Origin: Subtercola boreus
Lineage (GTDB): Bacteria > Actinomycetota > Actinomycetes > Actinomycetales > Microbacteriaceae
Assembly (NCBI RefSeq): GCF_003399625.1
Contig: NZ_NBXA01000026.1
Coordinates: 62,001 to 126,000, forward strand
Reading direction: 5' to 3'
DNA length: 64,000 nt
Position numbers and translations under genes: made by a program. Shown here piece by piece: positions 54,253 through 63,987 of the stretch; positions within the stretch are counted from its first letter, which is position 1, and the number at the start of each line of letters is the position of its first letter. The notes below the pieces were generated by a model, which did not search any database, was not told the origin of the DNA, and saw nothing but the letters and a program-made list of their open reading frames with translations.

Positions 54253-56100
54253 CTACTCGACCGTGACCGATTTGGCGAGGTTGCGGGGCTGGTCGACGTC
54301 GAGTCCCTTGGCGGTCGCCAACTCCATCGCGAAGATCTGCAAGGGAACGACGGCCAGCAGCGGCTCGAACAGTGCACCCGCCAGCGGGATCGGAATGACC
54401 TCGTCGGCGAACGGCAGCACCGAAGCGTCGCCCTGCTCGGCGATGGCGAGGATCCGCGCACCGCGCGCCCGGATCTCCTGGATGTTCGAGACCACCTTGG
54501 CGTGCAGCGAATTCGGATCCCGCGGGCTCGGAACGACAACGAACACCGGCTGTCCCGGCTCGATCAGCGCGATCGGCCCATGCTTCAGCTCACCGGCGGC
54601 GAACCCCTCGGCGTGGATGTACGCCAGCTCCTTGAGCTTCAGGGCACCCTCGAGAGCCACCGGGTAGCCCACGTGCCGACCGAGGAACAGCACGGCGCGG
54701 GAGTCCGACATCCACTTCGCCAGCTCCTGGATGCGCTCCTTCGTGAGCAGCACCTGTTCGAGCTTCTCGGGGATGCTCGACAGCTCGTCGAGCGCCTCCT
54801 TCGTCGCCTCGGGCGAGAGTGTGCCGCGCACCTCGGCGAGGTGCAGGCCGAACAGGTAGAGCGCCGCGATCTGGGCGACGAACGCCTTCGTCGACGCCAC
54901 GGCGACCTCGGGGCCGGCGTGCGTGTAGATCACGGCATCCGACTCGCGGGCGATCGTCGCACCCTGCGTGTTGCAGATCGAGAGGGTCTTCGCCCCGGCC
55001 TCGATCGCGTACTTCACGGCCATCAGCGTGTCCATCGTCTCGCCGGACTGGCTGATCGACACGACGAGCGTGGTCGGCGACAGCACCGGCTCGCTGTAGC
55101 GGAACTCGTGCGAGAGCTGCACCTCGACCGGGATGCGCGCCCACTTCTCGAGCGCGTACTTGCCGAGCATCCCGGCGTAGCTCGCGGTGCCGCAGGCGAT
55201 GATCACGATGCGGTCGATGCCGACGAGCGACTCCTCGAGCCCGGCCAGGTCGGGCAGAACGACGTGGTCGTCGTGGATGCGCGTGCGGAGCGTGTTCGCC
55301 ACGGCTTCGGGCTGCTCGCTGATCTCCTTCGCCATGAAGCTCGACCAGCCGCCCTTCTCCGCGGCGGAGGCATCCCACGACACCTGGAACTCTGTCGGCT
55401 GCACCTCGGTGCCGAAGAAGTCGGTGACGGTCACGGTGTCGGGGGTGATGGTCACGATCTGGTCCTGGCCGATCGCCACCGCGCGCTGGGTGTGCTCGAC
55501 GAAGGCCGCGACATCCGAGCCCAGGAAGTTCTCGCCCTCGCCCAGCCCGATCACGAGCGGGGAGTTGCGGCGCGCACCGACCACGACGAGCGGCTCGTCC
55601 CTGTGCAGGGCCAACAGGGTGAACGCGCCCTCGAGGCGCACCACGACACGGCCGAGTGCAGCAGCGAGCCCGCCACCGGCCTCGTACTCCCGGCCGAGCA
55701 GCTTCGCGGCGACCTCGGTGTCGGTCTCGCTCTCGAAGGTGTAACCGTCGGCGAGCAGTTCGGCCTTCAGCTCGGCGAAGTTCTCGATGATGCCGTTGTG
55801 GATGAGGGCGAGCTTGCCGTCCCGGCTGAGATGCGGATGCGCATTGCCGTCGGTCGGCCCACCGTGGGTCGCCCAGCGGGTGTGACCGATGCCCGTTGAG
55901 CCGTCGGTGAGCGCTTCGGCGGCCAGGTCATCCACCAGCACAGCCAGCTTGCCCGCGCGCTTTCGCGTGACGAGGTCGCCTTCCTCGGTGATGATCGCCA
56001 CCCCGGCGGAGTCATAACCGCGATACTCGAGTCGCCGCAGCCCTCCGAGAAGAACCTCCAGGCTCTTTGGTCGTCCGACGTAGCCCACGATTCCACACAT
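54253..56100 (-). CDS. glmS: Glutamine-fructose-6-phosphate aminotransferase (isomerising)
   Basis: A 615-residue enzyme making GlcN-6-P from fructose-6-P and glutamine, the first step to UDP-GlcNAc. It starts MCGIVGYVG, with Cys2 the nucleophile of the glutaminase domain, and contains [24 protein letters not shown] and [10 protein letters not shown]. Two SIS domains follow ([57 protein letters not shown]) and the C-terminus ends in [18 protein letters not shown] 56100 is the natural start; a TAAAAT hexamer 7 bases upstream suggests a leaderless mRNA. No glmS ribozyme is visible. Confidence 0.97.
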   Translation of the reverse strand: MCGIVGYVGRPKSLEVLLGGLRRLEYRGYDSAGVAIITEEGDLVTRKRAGKLAVLVDDLAAEALTDGSTGIGHTRWATHGGPTDGNAHPHLSRDGKLALIHNGIIENFAELKAELLADGYTFESETDTEVAAKLLGREYEAGGGLAAALGRVVVRLEGAFTLLALHRDEPLVVVGARRNSPLVIGLGEGENFLGSDVAAFVEHTQRAVAIGQDQIVTITPDTVTVTDFFGTEVQPTEFQVSWDASAAEKGGWSSFMAKEISEQPEAVANTLRTRIHDDHVVLPDLAGLEESLVGIDRIVIIACGTASYAGMLGKYALEKWARIPVEVQLSHEFRYSEPVLSPTTLVVSISQSGETMDTLMAVKYAIEAGAKTLSICNTQGATIARESDAVIYTHAGPEVAVASTKAFVAQIAALYLFGLHLAEVRGTLSPEATKEALDELSSIPEKLEQVLLTKERIQELAKWMSDSRAVLFLGRHVGYPVALEGALKLKELAYIHAEGFAAGELKHGPIALIEPGQPVFVVVPSPRDPNSLHAKVVSNIQEIRARGARILAIAEQGDASVLPFADEVIPIPLAGALFEPLLAVVPLQIFAMELATAKGLDVDQPRNLAKSVTVE

Positions 56101-56107
56101 GGATCCG

Positions 56108-56113
56108 ATTTTA
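56108..56113 (-). promoter_or_regulatory. -10 element for leaderless glmS
   Basis: The reverse strand reads TAAAAT, then 7 bases, then the ATG at 56100. The whole glmS-coaA gap is only 50 bases. Confidence 0.55.
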
Positions 56114-56150
56114 CAGGGGCCATCTGTGTGTTGAGGCACAATGGACACCT

Positions 56151-57104
56151 ATGGTTGATTCCGCGTCGATTCCCACCGTGAGCCACACCACCCCCTACGT
56201 CGAGATCGACCGGGCGGACTGGGCGGCCCTCGCCCCCGCCACCCCCCACCCCCTCCTCGAAACAGAGATCGTGCAGTTGCGCGGCCTCGGCGAGCCGCTC
56301 GACATGACCGAGGTGAGCGAGGTCTACCTGCCGCTCAGCCGTCTTCTGAACCTCTACGCTGCGGCGCGGCAGAACCTGCACCGGCAGACCGCCGACTTTC
56401 TCGGCGAGCGGGCGAGGCGGACCCCCTTCGTCATTGGCGTGGCGGGCTCGGTCGCCGTGGGCAAGTCGACCATCGCGCGCCTGCTCCGCGAGTTGCTCGC
56501 CCGTTGGGAGGACACCCCCCGCGTCGAACTCGTGACCACCGACGGGTTCCTGCTGCCGAACCACGAGCTGAACCGGCTCGGCATCATGGACCGCAAGGGC
56601 TTCCCCGAGAGCTACGACCGCCGGGCGCTCCTCCGCTTCGTCAGCGCGGTGAAGAGCGGAGCCGAAGAGGTGCGTGCCCCGTTCTACTCTCATCTGAGCT
56701 ACGACATCGTGCCGAACGCACAGATCGTCGTGCGCCAGCCCGACATCCTCATCGTCGAGGGCCTCAACGTGTTGCAACCCCCCTCCCCCGGGCACCGGCT
56801 CGCGGTCAGCGACCTGTTCGACTTCACGATCTACGTGGATGCCCGCACCACCGATATCGCGCACTGGTACGAGGAGCGTTTCCTGAAACTCCAGCGCGGT
56901 GCGTTCGCGAACCCGAGCTCGTTCTTCCACCGCTACTCGAGCCTGACCGAGGAGGAGGCGCGGCGAACCGCGCACTCGATCTGGACGTCGATCAACCAGC
57001 CCAACCTCGTGCAGAACGTGCTGCCGACGAAGTCGCGGGCGACCCTCGTGCTGCAGAAGGGCGCGAACCACGCCGTGAAGCGCGTGCTCGTCCGGAAGCT
57101 CTGA
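56151..57104 (+). CDS. coaA: Type I pantothenate kinase
   Basis: A 317-residue kinase for the first step of CoA synthesis. The P-loop is [17 protein letters not shown], followed by [63 protein letters not shown] and a C-terminal [21 protein letters not shown], all type I CoaA features. It is one of the few plus-strand genes among the 45-64 kb minus-strand genes and diverges from glmS. It shares a CoA theme with the nearby acpS, which uses CoA as donor. Confidence 0.96.
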   Translation: MVDSASIPTVSHTTPYVEIDRADWAALAPATPHPLLETEIVQLRGLGEPLDMTEVSEVYLPLSRLLNLYAAARQNLHRQTADFLGERARRTPFVIGVAGSVAVGKSTIARLLRELLARWEDTPRVELVTTDGFLLPNHELNRLGIMDRKGFPESYDRRALLRFVSAVKSGAEEVRAPFYSHLSYDIVPNAQIVVRQPDILIVEGLNVLQPPSPGHRLAVSDLFDFTIYVDARTTDIAHWYEERFLKLQRGAFANPSSFFHRYSSLTEEEARRTAHSIWTSINQPNLVQNVLPTKSRATLVLQKGANHAVKRVLVRKL

Positions 57105-57146
57105 CCCCGGCCGGCGCAGCCGCGCACGAACCGGCGGGATGAGCGG

Positions 57147-58493
57147 TTAGAGGGAGAGCTGCTCGCGCACCACGGCGGCCAGCTCGCCGGCAACACGGTC
57201 TGCGGTCGCCTGGTCGGCGGCCTCCACCATCACGCGCACGAGCGGCTCGGTTCCGGATGGGCGGAGCAGCACGCGCCCGGTCTCGCCGAGAGCCTCGCCC
57301 GCTGCGAGAACGGCCGCGGCCAGCACCTCGTCGGTCGTCGACCGCTCGCGATCGACGCCCGAAACGTTGATGAGCGTCTGGGGGTAGACCGTCATCACGC
57401 TGGCGAGTTCGGCGAGCGTCTTGCCCGTGCCCGCCATGTGGCTGGCCAGTTGCAGGCCGGTCAGGATCCCGTCGCCCGTAGTGGCGTAGTCGCCGAAGAT
57501 GATGTGGCCGGATTGCTCGCCGCCGAGGTTGTAGCCGTGGGCGTTGATCGCCTCGAGCACGTACCGGTCGCCGACCTTGGTCTCGAGCATCCGGATGCCC
57601 TGCTCGGCCATTGCGCGACGAAGACCGAGATTCGACATGACAGTGGCCACGAGCGTGCGTTCGACGAGCGCACCACGGGAGTCGAGGGCGGTCGCGAGGA
57701 TCGCCATGATCTGGTCTCCGTCGACGACAGCACCTGTCGCGTCGACCGCCAGGCACCGGTCGGCGTCTCCGTCATGGGCGATGCCGAGGTCGGCCCCCTC
57801 GGCGATCACCGCGGCGGCGAGGCCGTCGAGATGGGTGGATCCCACCCCGTCGTTGATGTTCTCACCGTTCGGGTCGTTGCCCATCACGGTGACACGCGCC
57901 CCGGCGTCGGTGAAGACGTCGGGCGAGACACCCGCTGCAGCGCCGTGGGCGCAGTCGAGCACGACATGCAGCCCGTCGAGCCGGTGCGGGAGGGTGCCGA
58001 GCAGATGCACGACATACCGGTCTTCGGCGTCGGCGAAACGGCGGATGCGCCCAACGTCTCCGCCGAGCGGCACGAGGAACGGCTCACCGAGGGCGGCCTC
58101 GATGGCCTCCTCGATCTCGTCGTCGAGCTTCTTGCCGCCCCGCGCGAAGAATTTGATGCCGTTGTCGGGCGCCGGATTGTGCGATGCGGAGATCATGCAG
58201 CCGAAATCGGCACCGAGGTCGGCAACGAGATAGGCGGCGGCCGGCGTGGGAATCACACCGGCATCGAAGACGTCGACACCGGAACTGGCAAAGCCGGCCG
58301 CGACCGCTGCGGCGATGAAGTCACCGGAGGTACGCGGGTCCCGTGCGAGAACCGCGATCGGTCGACGACCGGCTGTACGTGCCGATGCGCCGAGCACTAC
58401 AGCGGCGGCCTGGGCTACGCGAAGAGCCAGATCTGCCGTGACATCTCTGTTCGCGAGCCCACGCACACCGTCGGTGCCGAAGAGGCGAGCCAA
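57147..58493 (-). CDS. glmM: Phosphoglucosamine mutase
   Basis: A 448-residue alpha-D-phosphohexomutase converting GlcN-6-P to GlcN-1-P after GlmS. It begins [21 protein letters not shown]; the phosphoserine loop is [17 protein letters not shown]; the metal loop is [12 protein letters not shown]; sugar-binding [10 protein letters not shown] and phosphate-binding [15 protein letters not shown] follow. The start codon is TTG, with no clear Shine-Dalgarno site, 25 bases after the rpsI stop. Expression may depend on ribosomes finishing rpsI. Confidence 0.96.
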   Translation of the reverse strand: MARLFGTDGVRGLANRDVTADLALRVAQAAAVVLGASARTAGRRPIAVLARDPRTSGDFIAAAVAAGFASSGVDVFDAGVIPTPAAAYLVADLGADFGCMISASHNPAPDNGIKFFARGGKKLDDEIEEAIEAALGEPFLVPLGGDVGRIRRFADAEDRYVVHLLGTLPHRLDGLHVVLDCAHGAAAGVSPDVFTDAGARVTVMGNDPNGENINDGVGSTHLDGLAAAVIAEGADLGIAHDGDADRCLAVDATGAVVDGDQIMAILATALDSRGALVERTLVATVMSNLGLRRAMAEQGIRMLETKVGDRYVLEAINAHGYNLGGEQSGHIIFGDYATTGDGILTGLQLASHMAGTGKTLAELASVMTVYPQTLINVSGVDRERSTTDEVLAAAVLAAGEALGETGRVLLRPSGTEPLVRVMVEAADQATADRVAGELAAVVREQLSL

Positions 58494-58518
58494 AACGAAG
58501 TACTGAACGCCGCTGGCG

Positions 58519-59004
58519 TCAGCGCTTGGAGAACTGGGGAGCCTTACGGGCCTTCTTGAGACCAGCCTTCTTACGCTCCTTGACGCGCGCGTCGCGGCTC
58601 AGGAAGCCGGCCTTCTTCAGGGTCGCGCGGTTGTTCTCTTCGTCGATCTCGTTGAGGGCACGGGCGATGCCGAGGCGGAGGGCCCCGGCCTGGCCGGAGG
58701 GGCCACCACCCGAGATCTTCGCGATGACGTCGTAGCTGCCGAGCAGGTCGAGCAGCTTGAACGGGTCGTTGATGAGCTGCTGGTGCAGCTTGTTCGGGAA
58801 GAAGTCCTCGAACTCACGGCCGTTCACGACGATGGTGCCGGCACCCGGCGTGAGACGCACGCGGGCGATGGCCTGCTTGCGACGGCCGACGGCCGCTCCT
58901 CCGACGCTCAGCACGGGGCGAGCAGCCTTCGGGGTCTCTTCGGTCGGGGTCTCGGTCGAGTAGCTCTCGGGAGCCACGTCGATCTGATCTGAAATTTTCG
59001 CCAC
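58519..59004 (-). CDS. rpsI: 30S ribosomal protein S9
   Basis: A 161-residue protein. The conserved S9 core starts at [20 protein letters not shown], continues through [20 protein letters not shown] and ends with the basic [12 protein letters not shown] tail that reaches the P site. The first 35-40 residues, acidic and Thr/Glu-rich ([18 protein letters not shown]), are an extension common in actinobacteria. GTG 59004 is used as start. It is 44 bases downstream of rplM and 25 before glmM. Confidence 0.96.
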   Translation of the reverse strand: MAKISDQIDVAPESYSTETPTEETPKAARPVLSVGGAAVGRRKQAIARVRLTPGAGTIVVNGREFEDFFPNKLHQQLINDPFKLLDLLGSYDVIAKISGGGPSGQAGALRLGIARALNEIDEENNRATLKKAGFLSRDARVKERKKAGLKKARKAPQFSKR

Positions 59005-59048
59005 TTTGGTTACGAATCCTTTGTCTGAAGTCTGATGACCGGCGGGCG

Positions 59049-59495
59049 CTACTGCGCGACCTGGTCGAAGGTGTAGGGAACGGGCTGCTGGGCGGAGTGC
59101 GGGTGCTCGCTGCCGGTGTAGACCTTCAGCTTCGTCAGCTGTGCGCGGCCGAGCGAGTTCTTCGGCAGCATGCCGCGGATCGCCTTCTCGACGGCGCGGG
59201 TCGGGTTCGTCTCGAGGAGCTGGGTGTAGTTCATCGACGACAGGCCTCCCGGGTAACCGGAGTGGCGGTAGGCGATCTTCTGGGCAGCCTTGGAGCCGGT
59301 GAGGGCGACCTTCTCGGCGTTGATGATGATCACGAAGTCGCCGCCGTCGAGGTGCGGGCTGAAGGTCGGCTTGTTCTTGCCGCGCAGGATGATCGCGGCG
59401 TGGCTGGCCAGACGGCCGAGCACGACGTCGGTCGCGTCGATGATGACCCAGTTGCGAACGATCTCGCTCACTTTGGGAGAGTAGGTACGAGTCAC
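59049..59495 (-). CDS. rplM: 50S ribosomal protein L13
   Basis: A 148-residue protein with the L13 features [62 protein letters not shown] and [19 protein letters not shown] 59495 is the start, preceded at a distance by AAGAAAG. The 162-base region upstream (to truA) contains a TAGTGT hexamer overlapping the truA stop and is long enough to form a leader; no known L13 leader fold is recognised. It forms a two-gene operon with rpsI. Confidence 0.96.
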   Translation of the reverse strand: MTRTYSPKVSEIVRNWVIIDATDVVLGRLASHAAIILRGKNKPTFSPHLDGGDFVIIINAEKVALTGSKAAQKIAYRHSGYPGGLSSMNYTQLLETNPTRAVEKAIRGMLPKNSLGRAQLTKLKVYTGSEHPHSAQQPVPYTFDQVAQ

Positions 59496-59657
59496 AGTGA
59501 TAGTGCTTTCTTGGTCGAAATGAGGTGTCCGTGAATCCCACTCCGTGGCCGATTCCGTTCGCACACACCGAATGACGGTTTCGTGGGCGAGAGAGCGGGC
59601 CCGTGGAGGGCTCAACTTCGGGCGGCACAGAGAACTGTTGCACACCAAGGGTCGACA

Positions 59658-60542
59658 CTAGCCTATCTGGCGGATCATTTCCAGTCGCGCCTCAGCCAAC
59701 GCCTCGCGCGAACGGTGGGCCCTCGTCTCCTCGGCCCGTCGAGCGAGGCCCGCCGCATCCGGGTACCCGACCGCCATCAGCGTCAATCCTCTGGCCGGCA
59801 TCACCTTGAAGGCGCTGGTGCGCTCGAGAGCGTCTCGGAGCGAGACCACCTCCGCGAGGCTCAACCGCCCCTCGCCGACCGCCACGGAAGCGCCCACCAC
59901 AGCCCGCACCATGCTGTGGCAGAAGGCATCGGCCTGCAGCGTGGCCGTCACCACCCCGTCGTCGGCGCGTCTCCACCGAAAGTCCTGGAGGGTGCGGATG
60001 GTCGTGGCGAACGCCCTCGGCTTGCAGAACGAGGCCCAGTCGTGCAGCCCGAGAAGTTCATCGGCCACCTCCTGCATGGCATCGACGTCGAGCACCTTCG
60101 TCGTCCAGGCCGTGGTGCGGCGGGTCAGCGGGCTCCGCACCGGAAGGCTGTCGGCGATGCGGTACTCGTACCGGCGCCACAGGGCGGAGAACCTCGCGTC
60201 GAAGCCCTCGCCGGCGACGGAGGTCTGCCGCACCACGATGTCGACGGGTCGACCCAGAACGCCGTTGACGCTCAGGGCTATCCGGCTGATCTCGATGTTG
60301 CCGGCCTGCTGAGGGGTCAGGTCGAGGTGCACGACCTGGCCCCTGGCGTGCACCCCGGCATCCGTTCGACCGGCGACCACCAGCGACGGCAGGACCCCGA
60401 GCCCCGAATACAGCCGCCGGAGGGCTTCCTCGAGTTCACCCTGCACGGTGCGGAGCCTGGGCTGCTTCGCCCAGCCGGCGAAGTCGGTTCCCTCATAGGC
60501 CAGGTCGAAACGCACCCGAACCGCATCAGCCACGCCGACCAC
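59658..60542 (-). CDS. truA: tRNA pseudouridine(38-40) synthase TruA
   Basis: A 294-residue enzyme that makes pseudouridine in the anticodon arm. It has [20 protein letters not shown], the catalytic aspartate in [30 protein letters not shown] and [20 protein letters not shown]. The GTG start at 60542 comes 12 bases after the stop of an Lrp-type regulator; a second in-frame GTG three codons later is possible. In related genomes truA usually follows rplQ directly, so the regulator gene is an insertion. Confidence 0.94.
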   Translation of the reverse strand: MVGVADAVRVRFDLAYEGTDFAGWAKQPRLRTVQGELEEALRRLYSGLGVLPSLVVAGRTDAGVHARGQVVHLDLTPQQAGNIEISRIALSVNGVLGRPVDIVVRQTSVAGEGFDARFSALWRRYEYRIADSLPVRSPLTRRTTAWTTKVLDVDAMQEVADELLGLHDWASFCKPRAFATTIRTLQDFRWRRADDGVVTATLQADAFCHSMVRAVVGASVAVGEGRLSLAEVVSLRDALERTSAFKVMPARGLTLMAVGYPDAAGLARRAEETRAHRSREALAEARLEMIRQIG

Positions 60543-60554
60543 GCACCCCGCCTC

Positions 60555-61115
60555 TCAGATTGCGGGCACTGCCCCCAGCTCGGCACCCTCGGGGTACGTC
60601 TCGAACATTCTCGACGCAAAGTCGTCGGTGTCGACAGTACCAAGACCCAGGAGAGTTTCCGTGCGCAGGATGCCCGGGAGCGCCGGTACGCGTTCGAGGA
60701 TCAGTTCGCGGAGGTGCGGCTGATCGCTCACCCGGAAACGGGCGGTGAGGTCGTAGCGGCCCGTCACGATGGTGAGCTGCTCCAGCTCGGGCAGCTCACC
60801 CAGCGCTTCGATGGTGCACTGGCGGTCGGCTTCGGGTGTGAGGGTGATGTTCACCACGGCGATGACCCCGAGCCCGAGACGGGACCAGTCGATCGAGACG
60901 GAGTACTGCTTGACCACGCCGGTTCTCTCGAATCGCGACAGCCGCTCCGCCACGGCCGGCGGCGACATGCCCACCTTTCGGCTGAGCGCCCGCTGGGACT
61001 GCCGGGAATCCCTCGCCAGCTCCCTGAGCAGGGCAACGTCTTTGCCGTCGAGGCCGACCTCGGGGCCCTCCAATCCTGCCGTGATCTTCGCCGTGAACAG
61101 ACTGCGCTTCTTCAT
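60555..61115 (-). CDS. Lrp/AsnC family transcriptional regulator
   Basis: A 186-residue regulator. Residues 20-80 form a winged helix-turn-helix (LDGKDVALLRELARDSRQSQ, ALSRKVGMSPPAVAERLSRF) and residues 90-165 an Lrp ligand-binding RAM domain (LGVIAVVNITLTPEA, LTIVTGRYDLTARFRVSD). The polar C-terminal extension (DDFASRMFETYPEGAE) is longer than usual. Ligand and targets are unknown; an amino acid is likely. It lies between rplQ and truA, behind a distinctly AT-rich promoter region and a terminator, so it appears to be independently controlled. It could regulate the liv genes in this window, but nothing shows this directly. Confidence 0.9.
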   Translation of the reverse strand: MKKRSLFTAKITAGLEGPEVGLDGKDVALLRELARDSRQSQRALSRKVGMSPPAVAERLSRFERTGVVKQYSVSIDWSRLGLGVIAVVNITLTPEADRQCTIEALGELPELEQLTIVTGRYDLTARFRVSDQPHLRELILERVPALPGILRTETLLGLGTVDTDDFASRMFETYPEGAELGAVPAI

Positions 61116-61140
61116 TCGTACTCCACCTTTTGGCCCCTAT

Positions 61141-61180
61141 GACAAGTGAATATGAGTATATCTTATCTTTTGGGGTCAAA
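61141..61180 (-). promoter_or_regulatory. AT-rich promoter/operator region of the Lrp-type gene
   Basis: This 40-base stretch is far richer in A/T than its surroundings. On the reverse strand it holds TTGACC (61174-61179), TATACT (61155-61160) and CATATT (61149-61154). TTGACC-N19-CATATT is the best-spaced pair. CCAAAAG occurs here and again near 61130, which may be regulator half-sites. Confidence 0.4.
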
Positions 61181-61182
61181 AA

Positions 61183-61217
61183 GAACCCCGGCTGCCAGAT
61201 TTCGGCAACCGGGGTTC
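61183..61217 (-). terminator. Hairpin terminator after rplQ
   Basis: GAACCCCGG (61183-61191) pairs with CCGGGGTTC (61209-61217), extended by an inner TGCC/GGCA pair. On the reverse strand it is followed by a TTTTTG tract, close to the classical form. Confidence 0.85.
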
Positions 61218-61239
61218 TCCAAGCGATCAGACGAGCAGC

Positions 61240-61812
61240 CTACTTCGCGTCGTCGGCCTTCTCGGCCGCGTCAGCCTCAACCTCGGCGGCGGCCTCGGTG
61301 GGCTCCTCCGAAGCGACGGGCTCGCTGGCCTCGACAGCCTCGGTCTCCTCGGCGGGCACTGCGGCCTCGTCGGAATCCGTGTCGTCAGCGACGGTGTCGT
61401 CGGCAACAGGCGCCGCGGCGGTGGAGCTGCGGGTCGAGCGCACCTTCGGCGTCACGGGCTCGAGAACGAGCTCGATCTGAACCATCGAAGCGTTGTCGCC
61501 CTTGCGGAATCCGAGCTTCGTGATGCGGGTGTAGCCGCCGTCGCGCAAGGCGACGAGAGGCGCGATCTCGGTGAAGAGCTCGTGCACGACGGTCTTGTCA
61601 CCGATGGTCGCGAGCACACGACGACGAGCGTGCAGGTCGCCCTTCTTCGCGAACGTGATGAGTCGCTCGGCTACCGGGCGGAGGCGCTTGGCCTTCGTCT
61701 CGGTGGTCTTGATGCTCTTGTGCGTGAACAGCTGGGCAGCCAGGTTCGCGAGCAGCAGGCGCTCGTGCGCCGGCCCTCCGCCGAGGCGGGGCCCTTTAGT
61801 GGGGGTAGGCAT
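61240..61812 (-). CDS. rplQ: 50S ribosomal protein L17 with acidic C-terminal extension
   Basis: A 190-residue protein. Residues 1-118 are a complete L17 ([69 protein letters not shown]). The remaining 70 residues are acidic and low-complexity ([37 protein letters not shown]). Such tails occur in actinobacterial L17 but their role is unknown. It follows rpoA by 64 bases and ends in a strong terminator. Confidence 0.95.
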   Translation of the reverse strand: MPTPTKGPRLGGGPAHERLLLANLAAQLFTHKSIKTTETKAKRLRPVAERLITFAKKGDLHARRRVLATIGDKTVVHELFTEIAPLVALRDGGYTRITKLGFRKGDNASMVQIELVLEPVTPKVRSTRSSTAAAPVADDTVADDTDSDEAAVPAEETEAVEASEPVASEEPTEAAAEVEADAAEKADDAK

Positions 61813-61876
61813 TTCGTTTTCTCCAGTGAGTAGGTCGTGAGTCGTCCGGCCGGGGCCGAAGCGGAATCAAGTGGGG

Positions 61877-62866
61877 TTAGATGTTCTCGTCGTCGTAGCC
61901 ACCGTAGAAGTGGGCGCCGTCGAATCCGGGCACCGTGTCCTTCAGCGACAGGCCAAGCTCGACGAGCTTGTCCTTGACTTCATCCACTGACTTCTGACCG
62001 AAGTTGCGAATGTTCATGAGCTGGGTCTCGCTCAGCGCAACGAGCTCGCTGACGGTGTTGATTCCCTCGCGCTTCAGGCAGTTGTACGAACGCACCGACA
62101 GATCGAGGTCTTCGATCGGAACGGCGAGCTCCGAGCTCAGCACGGCGTCGACAGGAGCCGGGCCGATCTCGATGCCCTCAGCGGCAGTGTTGAGCTCGCG
62201 GGCGAGGCCGAACAGCTCTGTCAGCGTGCGGCCGGCAGACGCGATGGCGTCGCGCGGCGTGATGGCCGGCTTCGTCTCCACGTCGACGACCAGGCGGTCG
62301 AAGTCGGTGCGCTCACCGGCACGAGTCGCCTCGACGCGGTAGGTGACCTTGAGCACGGGCGAGTAGATCGAGTCGATCGGGATCTGGCCCGCTTCGCTGA
62401 ACTCGCTTCGGTTCTGGGTCGACGAGACGTAGCCGCGGCCACGCTCGATGATGAGCTCGAGTTCGAACTTCGCCTTGTCGTTCAGGGTGGCGATGACGAG
62501 CTCGGGGTTGTGGATCTCCACACCGGCAGGAGCCGAGATGTCGGCCGCCGTGACCTGGCCCGATGCGTGCTTCCGCAGGTAGGCCGTGATCGGCTCGTCG
62601 TGCTCACTCGAGACGACTAGTCCCTTGATGTTCAGGATGATCTCGGTGACGTCTTCCTTCACACCGGGGATCGTGCTGAACTCGTGCAGCACGCCGTCGA
62701 GGCGGATGCTCGTGACAGCTGCACCTGGAATGGACGAGAGCAGAGTGCGACGGAGGGAGTTACCGAGGGTGTAACCGAAGCCGGGTTCCAGCGGTTCGAT
62801 GACGAACCGTGAACGGAACTCCGAGATGTTCTCTTCGGTGAGCGTTGGACGCTGTGCAATGAGCAC
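61877..62866 (-). CDS. rpoA: DNA-directed RNA polymerase alpha subunit
   Basis: A 329-residue subunit that dimerises to start RNA polymerase assembly. The N-terminal domain shows [20 protein letters not shown] and the dimer core; the C-terminal domain (about 250-315) has [20 protein letters not shown] and [20 protein letters not shown], which contacts UP elements and regulators. GTG 62866 follows GAAAGGA. In M. tuberculosis rpsD lies between rpsK and rpoA; here the gap is 168 bases and holds a hairpin instead. Confidence 0.97.
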   Translation of the reverse strand: MLIAQRPTLTEENISEFRSRFVIEPLEPGFGYTLGNSLRRTLLSSIPGAAVTSIRLDGVLHEFSTIPGVKEDVTEIILNIKGLVVSSEHDEPITAYLRKHASGQVTAADISAPAGVEIHNPELVIATLNDKAKFELELIIERGRGYVSSTQNRSEFSEAGQIPIDSIYSPVLKVTYRVEATRAGERTDFDRLVVDVETKPAITPRDAIASAGRTLTELFGLARELNTAAEGIEIGPAPVDAVLSSELAVPIEDLDLSVRSYNCLKREGINTVSELVALSETQLMNIRNFGQKSVDEVKDKLVELGLSLKDTVPGFDGAHFYGGYDDENI

Positions 62867-62981
62867 TGTTGATTCCTTTCGGCTAAGTGTCCGCTATATG
62901 ACACTTGCGTTTGCGTACAGGGTGGCGAGCCCGACGTTGTTGAGTTTTCACGGTGCTCGCGCACCGCAGCTGAACGGCCTG

Positions 62982-63014
62982 AGCGGCGTGACCCCGTGGA
63001 GGAGTCACGCCGCT
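62982..63014 (-). terminator. Hairpin between rpsK and rpoA
   Basis: AGCGGCGTGAC (62982-62992) pairs perfectly with GTCACGCCGCT (63004-63014), 11-base loop, 21 bases past the rpsK stop. It may be a partial terminator or a processing site that sets rpoA levels. A CATATAGC stretch on the reverse strand near 62895 could supply rpoA with its own promoter. Confidence 0.55.
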
Positions 63015-63034
63015 GGGGCTGTGGAAAGGAACCG

Positions 63035-63433
63035 CTACACGCGGCGACGCTTGGGCGGGCGGCAACCGTTGTGCGCCTGCGGCGTGACGTCGTTGATCGT
63101 TCCGACCTCGAGGCCTGCGGCCTGGAGCGAACGGATCGCCGTCTCACGACCCGAACCCGGACCCTTGACGAAGACGTCGACCTTCTTGACACCCTGCTCC
63201 TGCGCCTGGCGGGCGGCCGACTCGGCCGACAGCTGGGCTGCGAACGGAGTCGACTTGCGGGAGCCCTTGAAGCCGACGGTGCCGGACGAGGCCCAGCTCA
63301 GCACGGCACCCGACGGGTCGGTGATCGTCACGATGGTGTTGTTGAACGTCGACTTGATGTGGGCCTGGCCCACGGGGATGTTCTTCTTCTCTTTACGCCG
63401 CGGCTTGCGAGCGGCCGATTTTGGTGCTGCCAT
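63035..63433 (-). CDS. rpsK: 30S ribosomal protein S11
   Basis: A 132-residue protein with a basic N-terminus ([20 protein letters not shown]) and S11 landmarks [60 protein letters not shown] and the C-terminal [18 protein letters not shown]. It binds the 16S platform near the Shine-Dalgarno helix. ATG 63433 has AGGAGAA upstream. It follows rpsM by 62 bases. Confidence 0.97.
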   Translation of the reverse strand: MAAPKSAARKPRRKEKKNIPVGQAHIKSTFNNTIVTITDPSGAVLSWASSGTVGFKGSRKSTPFAAQLSAESAARQAQEQGVKKVDVFVKGPGSGRETAIRSLQAAGLEVGTINDVTPQAHNGCRPPKRRRV

Positions 63434-63495
63434 GATGTTCTCCTAAAACGTTTATGGCGATGCCGTGCTTCGGGGCCTGAACCCGGAAGTGTTGG

Positions 63496-63870
63496 CTATC
63501 GGGCCTTCTTCTTGCCTGCAACGGTGCGCTTCGGGCCCTTACGGGTACGAGCGTTGGTCTTGGTGCGCTGGCCGTGCACGGGCAGGCCGCGACGGTGACG
63601 GATGCCCTGGTAGCTGCCGATCTCGACCTTGCGGCGGATGTCGGCTGCAACCTCACGGCGGAGGTCACCCTCCACCTTGTACGCGCCTTCGATGTGGTCG
63701 CGCAGGGCGACCAGCTGCTCGTCGGTGAGGTCTTTGACGCGAACGTCACCCGAGATCTCGGTGTCGGCGAGGGTCTGAAGGGCCCTCGTGCGGCCGACGC
63801 CGTAGATGTAAGTCAGTGCGACCTCCACGCGCTTGTCGCGCGGAATGTCTACTCCTGCAATACGTGCCAT
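63496..63870 (-). CDS. rpsM: 30S ribosomal protein S13
   Basis: A 124-residue protein of the 30S head. It begins [20 protein letters not shown] and shows [59 protein letters not shown] and a basic [11 protein letters not shown] tail that reaches tRNA. ATG 63870 has AGGAG upstream. About 130 bases of leader precede it up to the window edge, with strong secondary structure; rpmJ, which often precedes rpsM, is not within this stretch. Confidence 0.97.
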   Translation of the reverse strand: MARIAGVDIPRDKRVEVALTYIYGVGRTRALQTLADTEISGDVRVKDLTDEQLVALRDHIEGAYKVEGDLRREVAADIRRKVEIGSYQGIRHRRGLPVHGQRTKTNARTRKGPKRTVAGKKKAR

Positions 63871-63902
63871 GGTGGCATGCTCCTGTTAGTGAGTGGAGGT
63901 CT

Positions 63903-63987
63903 GTAGCAGTGCCTGTGCCGCGGCCTCCAACCGCGGGTGTCTCCCGACCGCTCCTCGCGGAGACGGCCGGGATTCTGGCCCTGCTAT
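63903..63987 (-). promoter_or_regulatory. Structured leader upstream of rpsM
   Basis: Nested inverted repeats are visible: CCGCGG/CCGCGG (63918-63923 with 63931-63936), CCCGACCG with CGGCCGGG (63943-63950 with 63964-63971, imperfect), and an outer pairing of GTAGCAG (63903-63909) with CTGCTAT (63981-63987). This could be an attenuator or an autoregulatory binding site for the ribosomal operon, or simply a terminator of the preceding gene. Confidence 0.4.

Noticed and set aside
56101-56150. glmS ribozyme upstream of glmS
   Set aside because: The intergenic region is only 50 bases and lacks the ribozyme core; that class is mostly found in Firmicutes.
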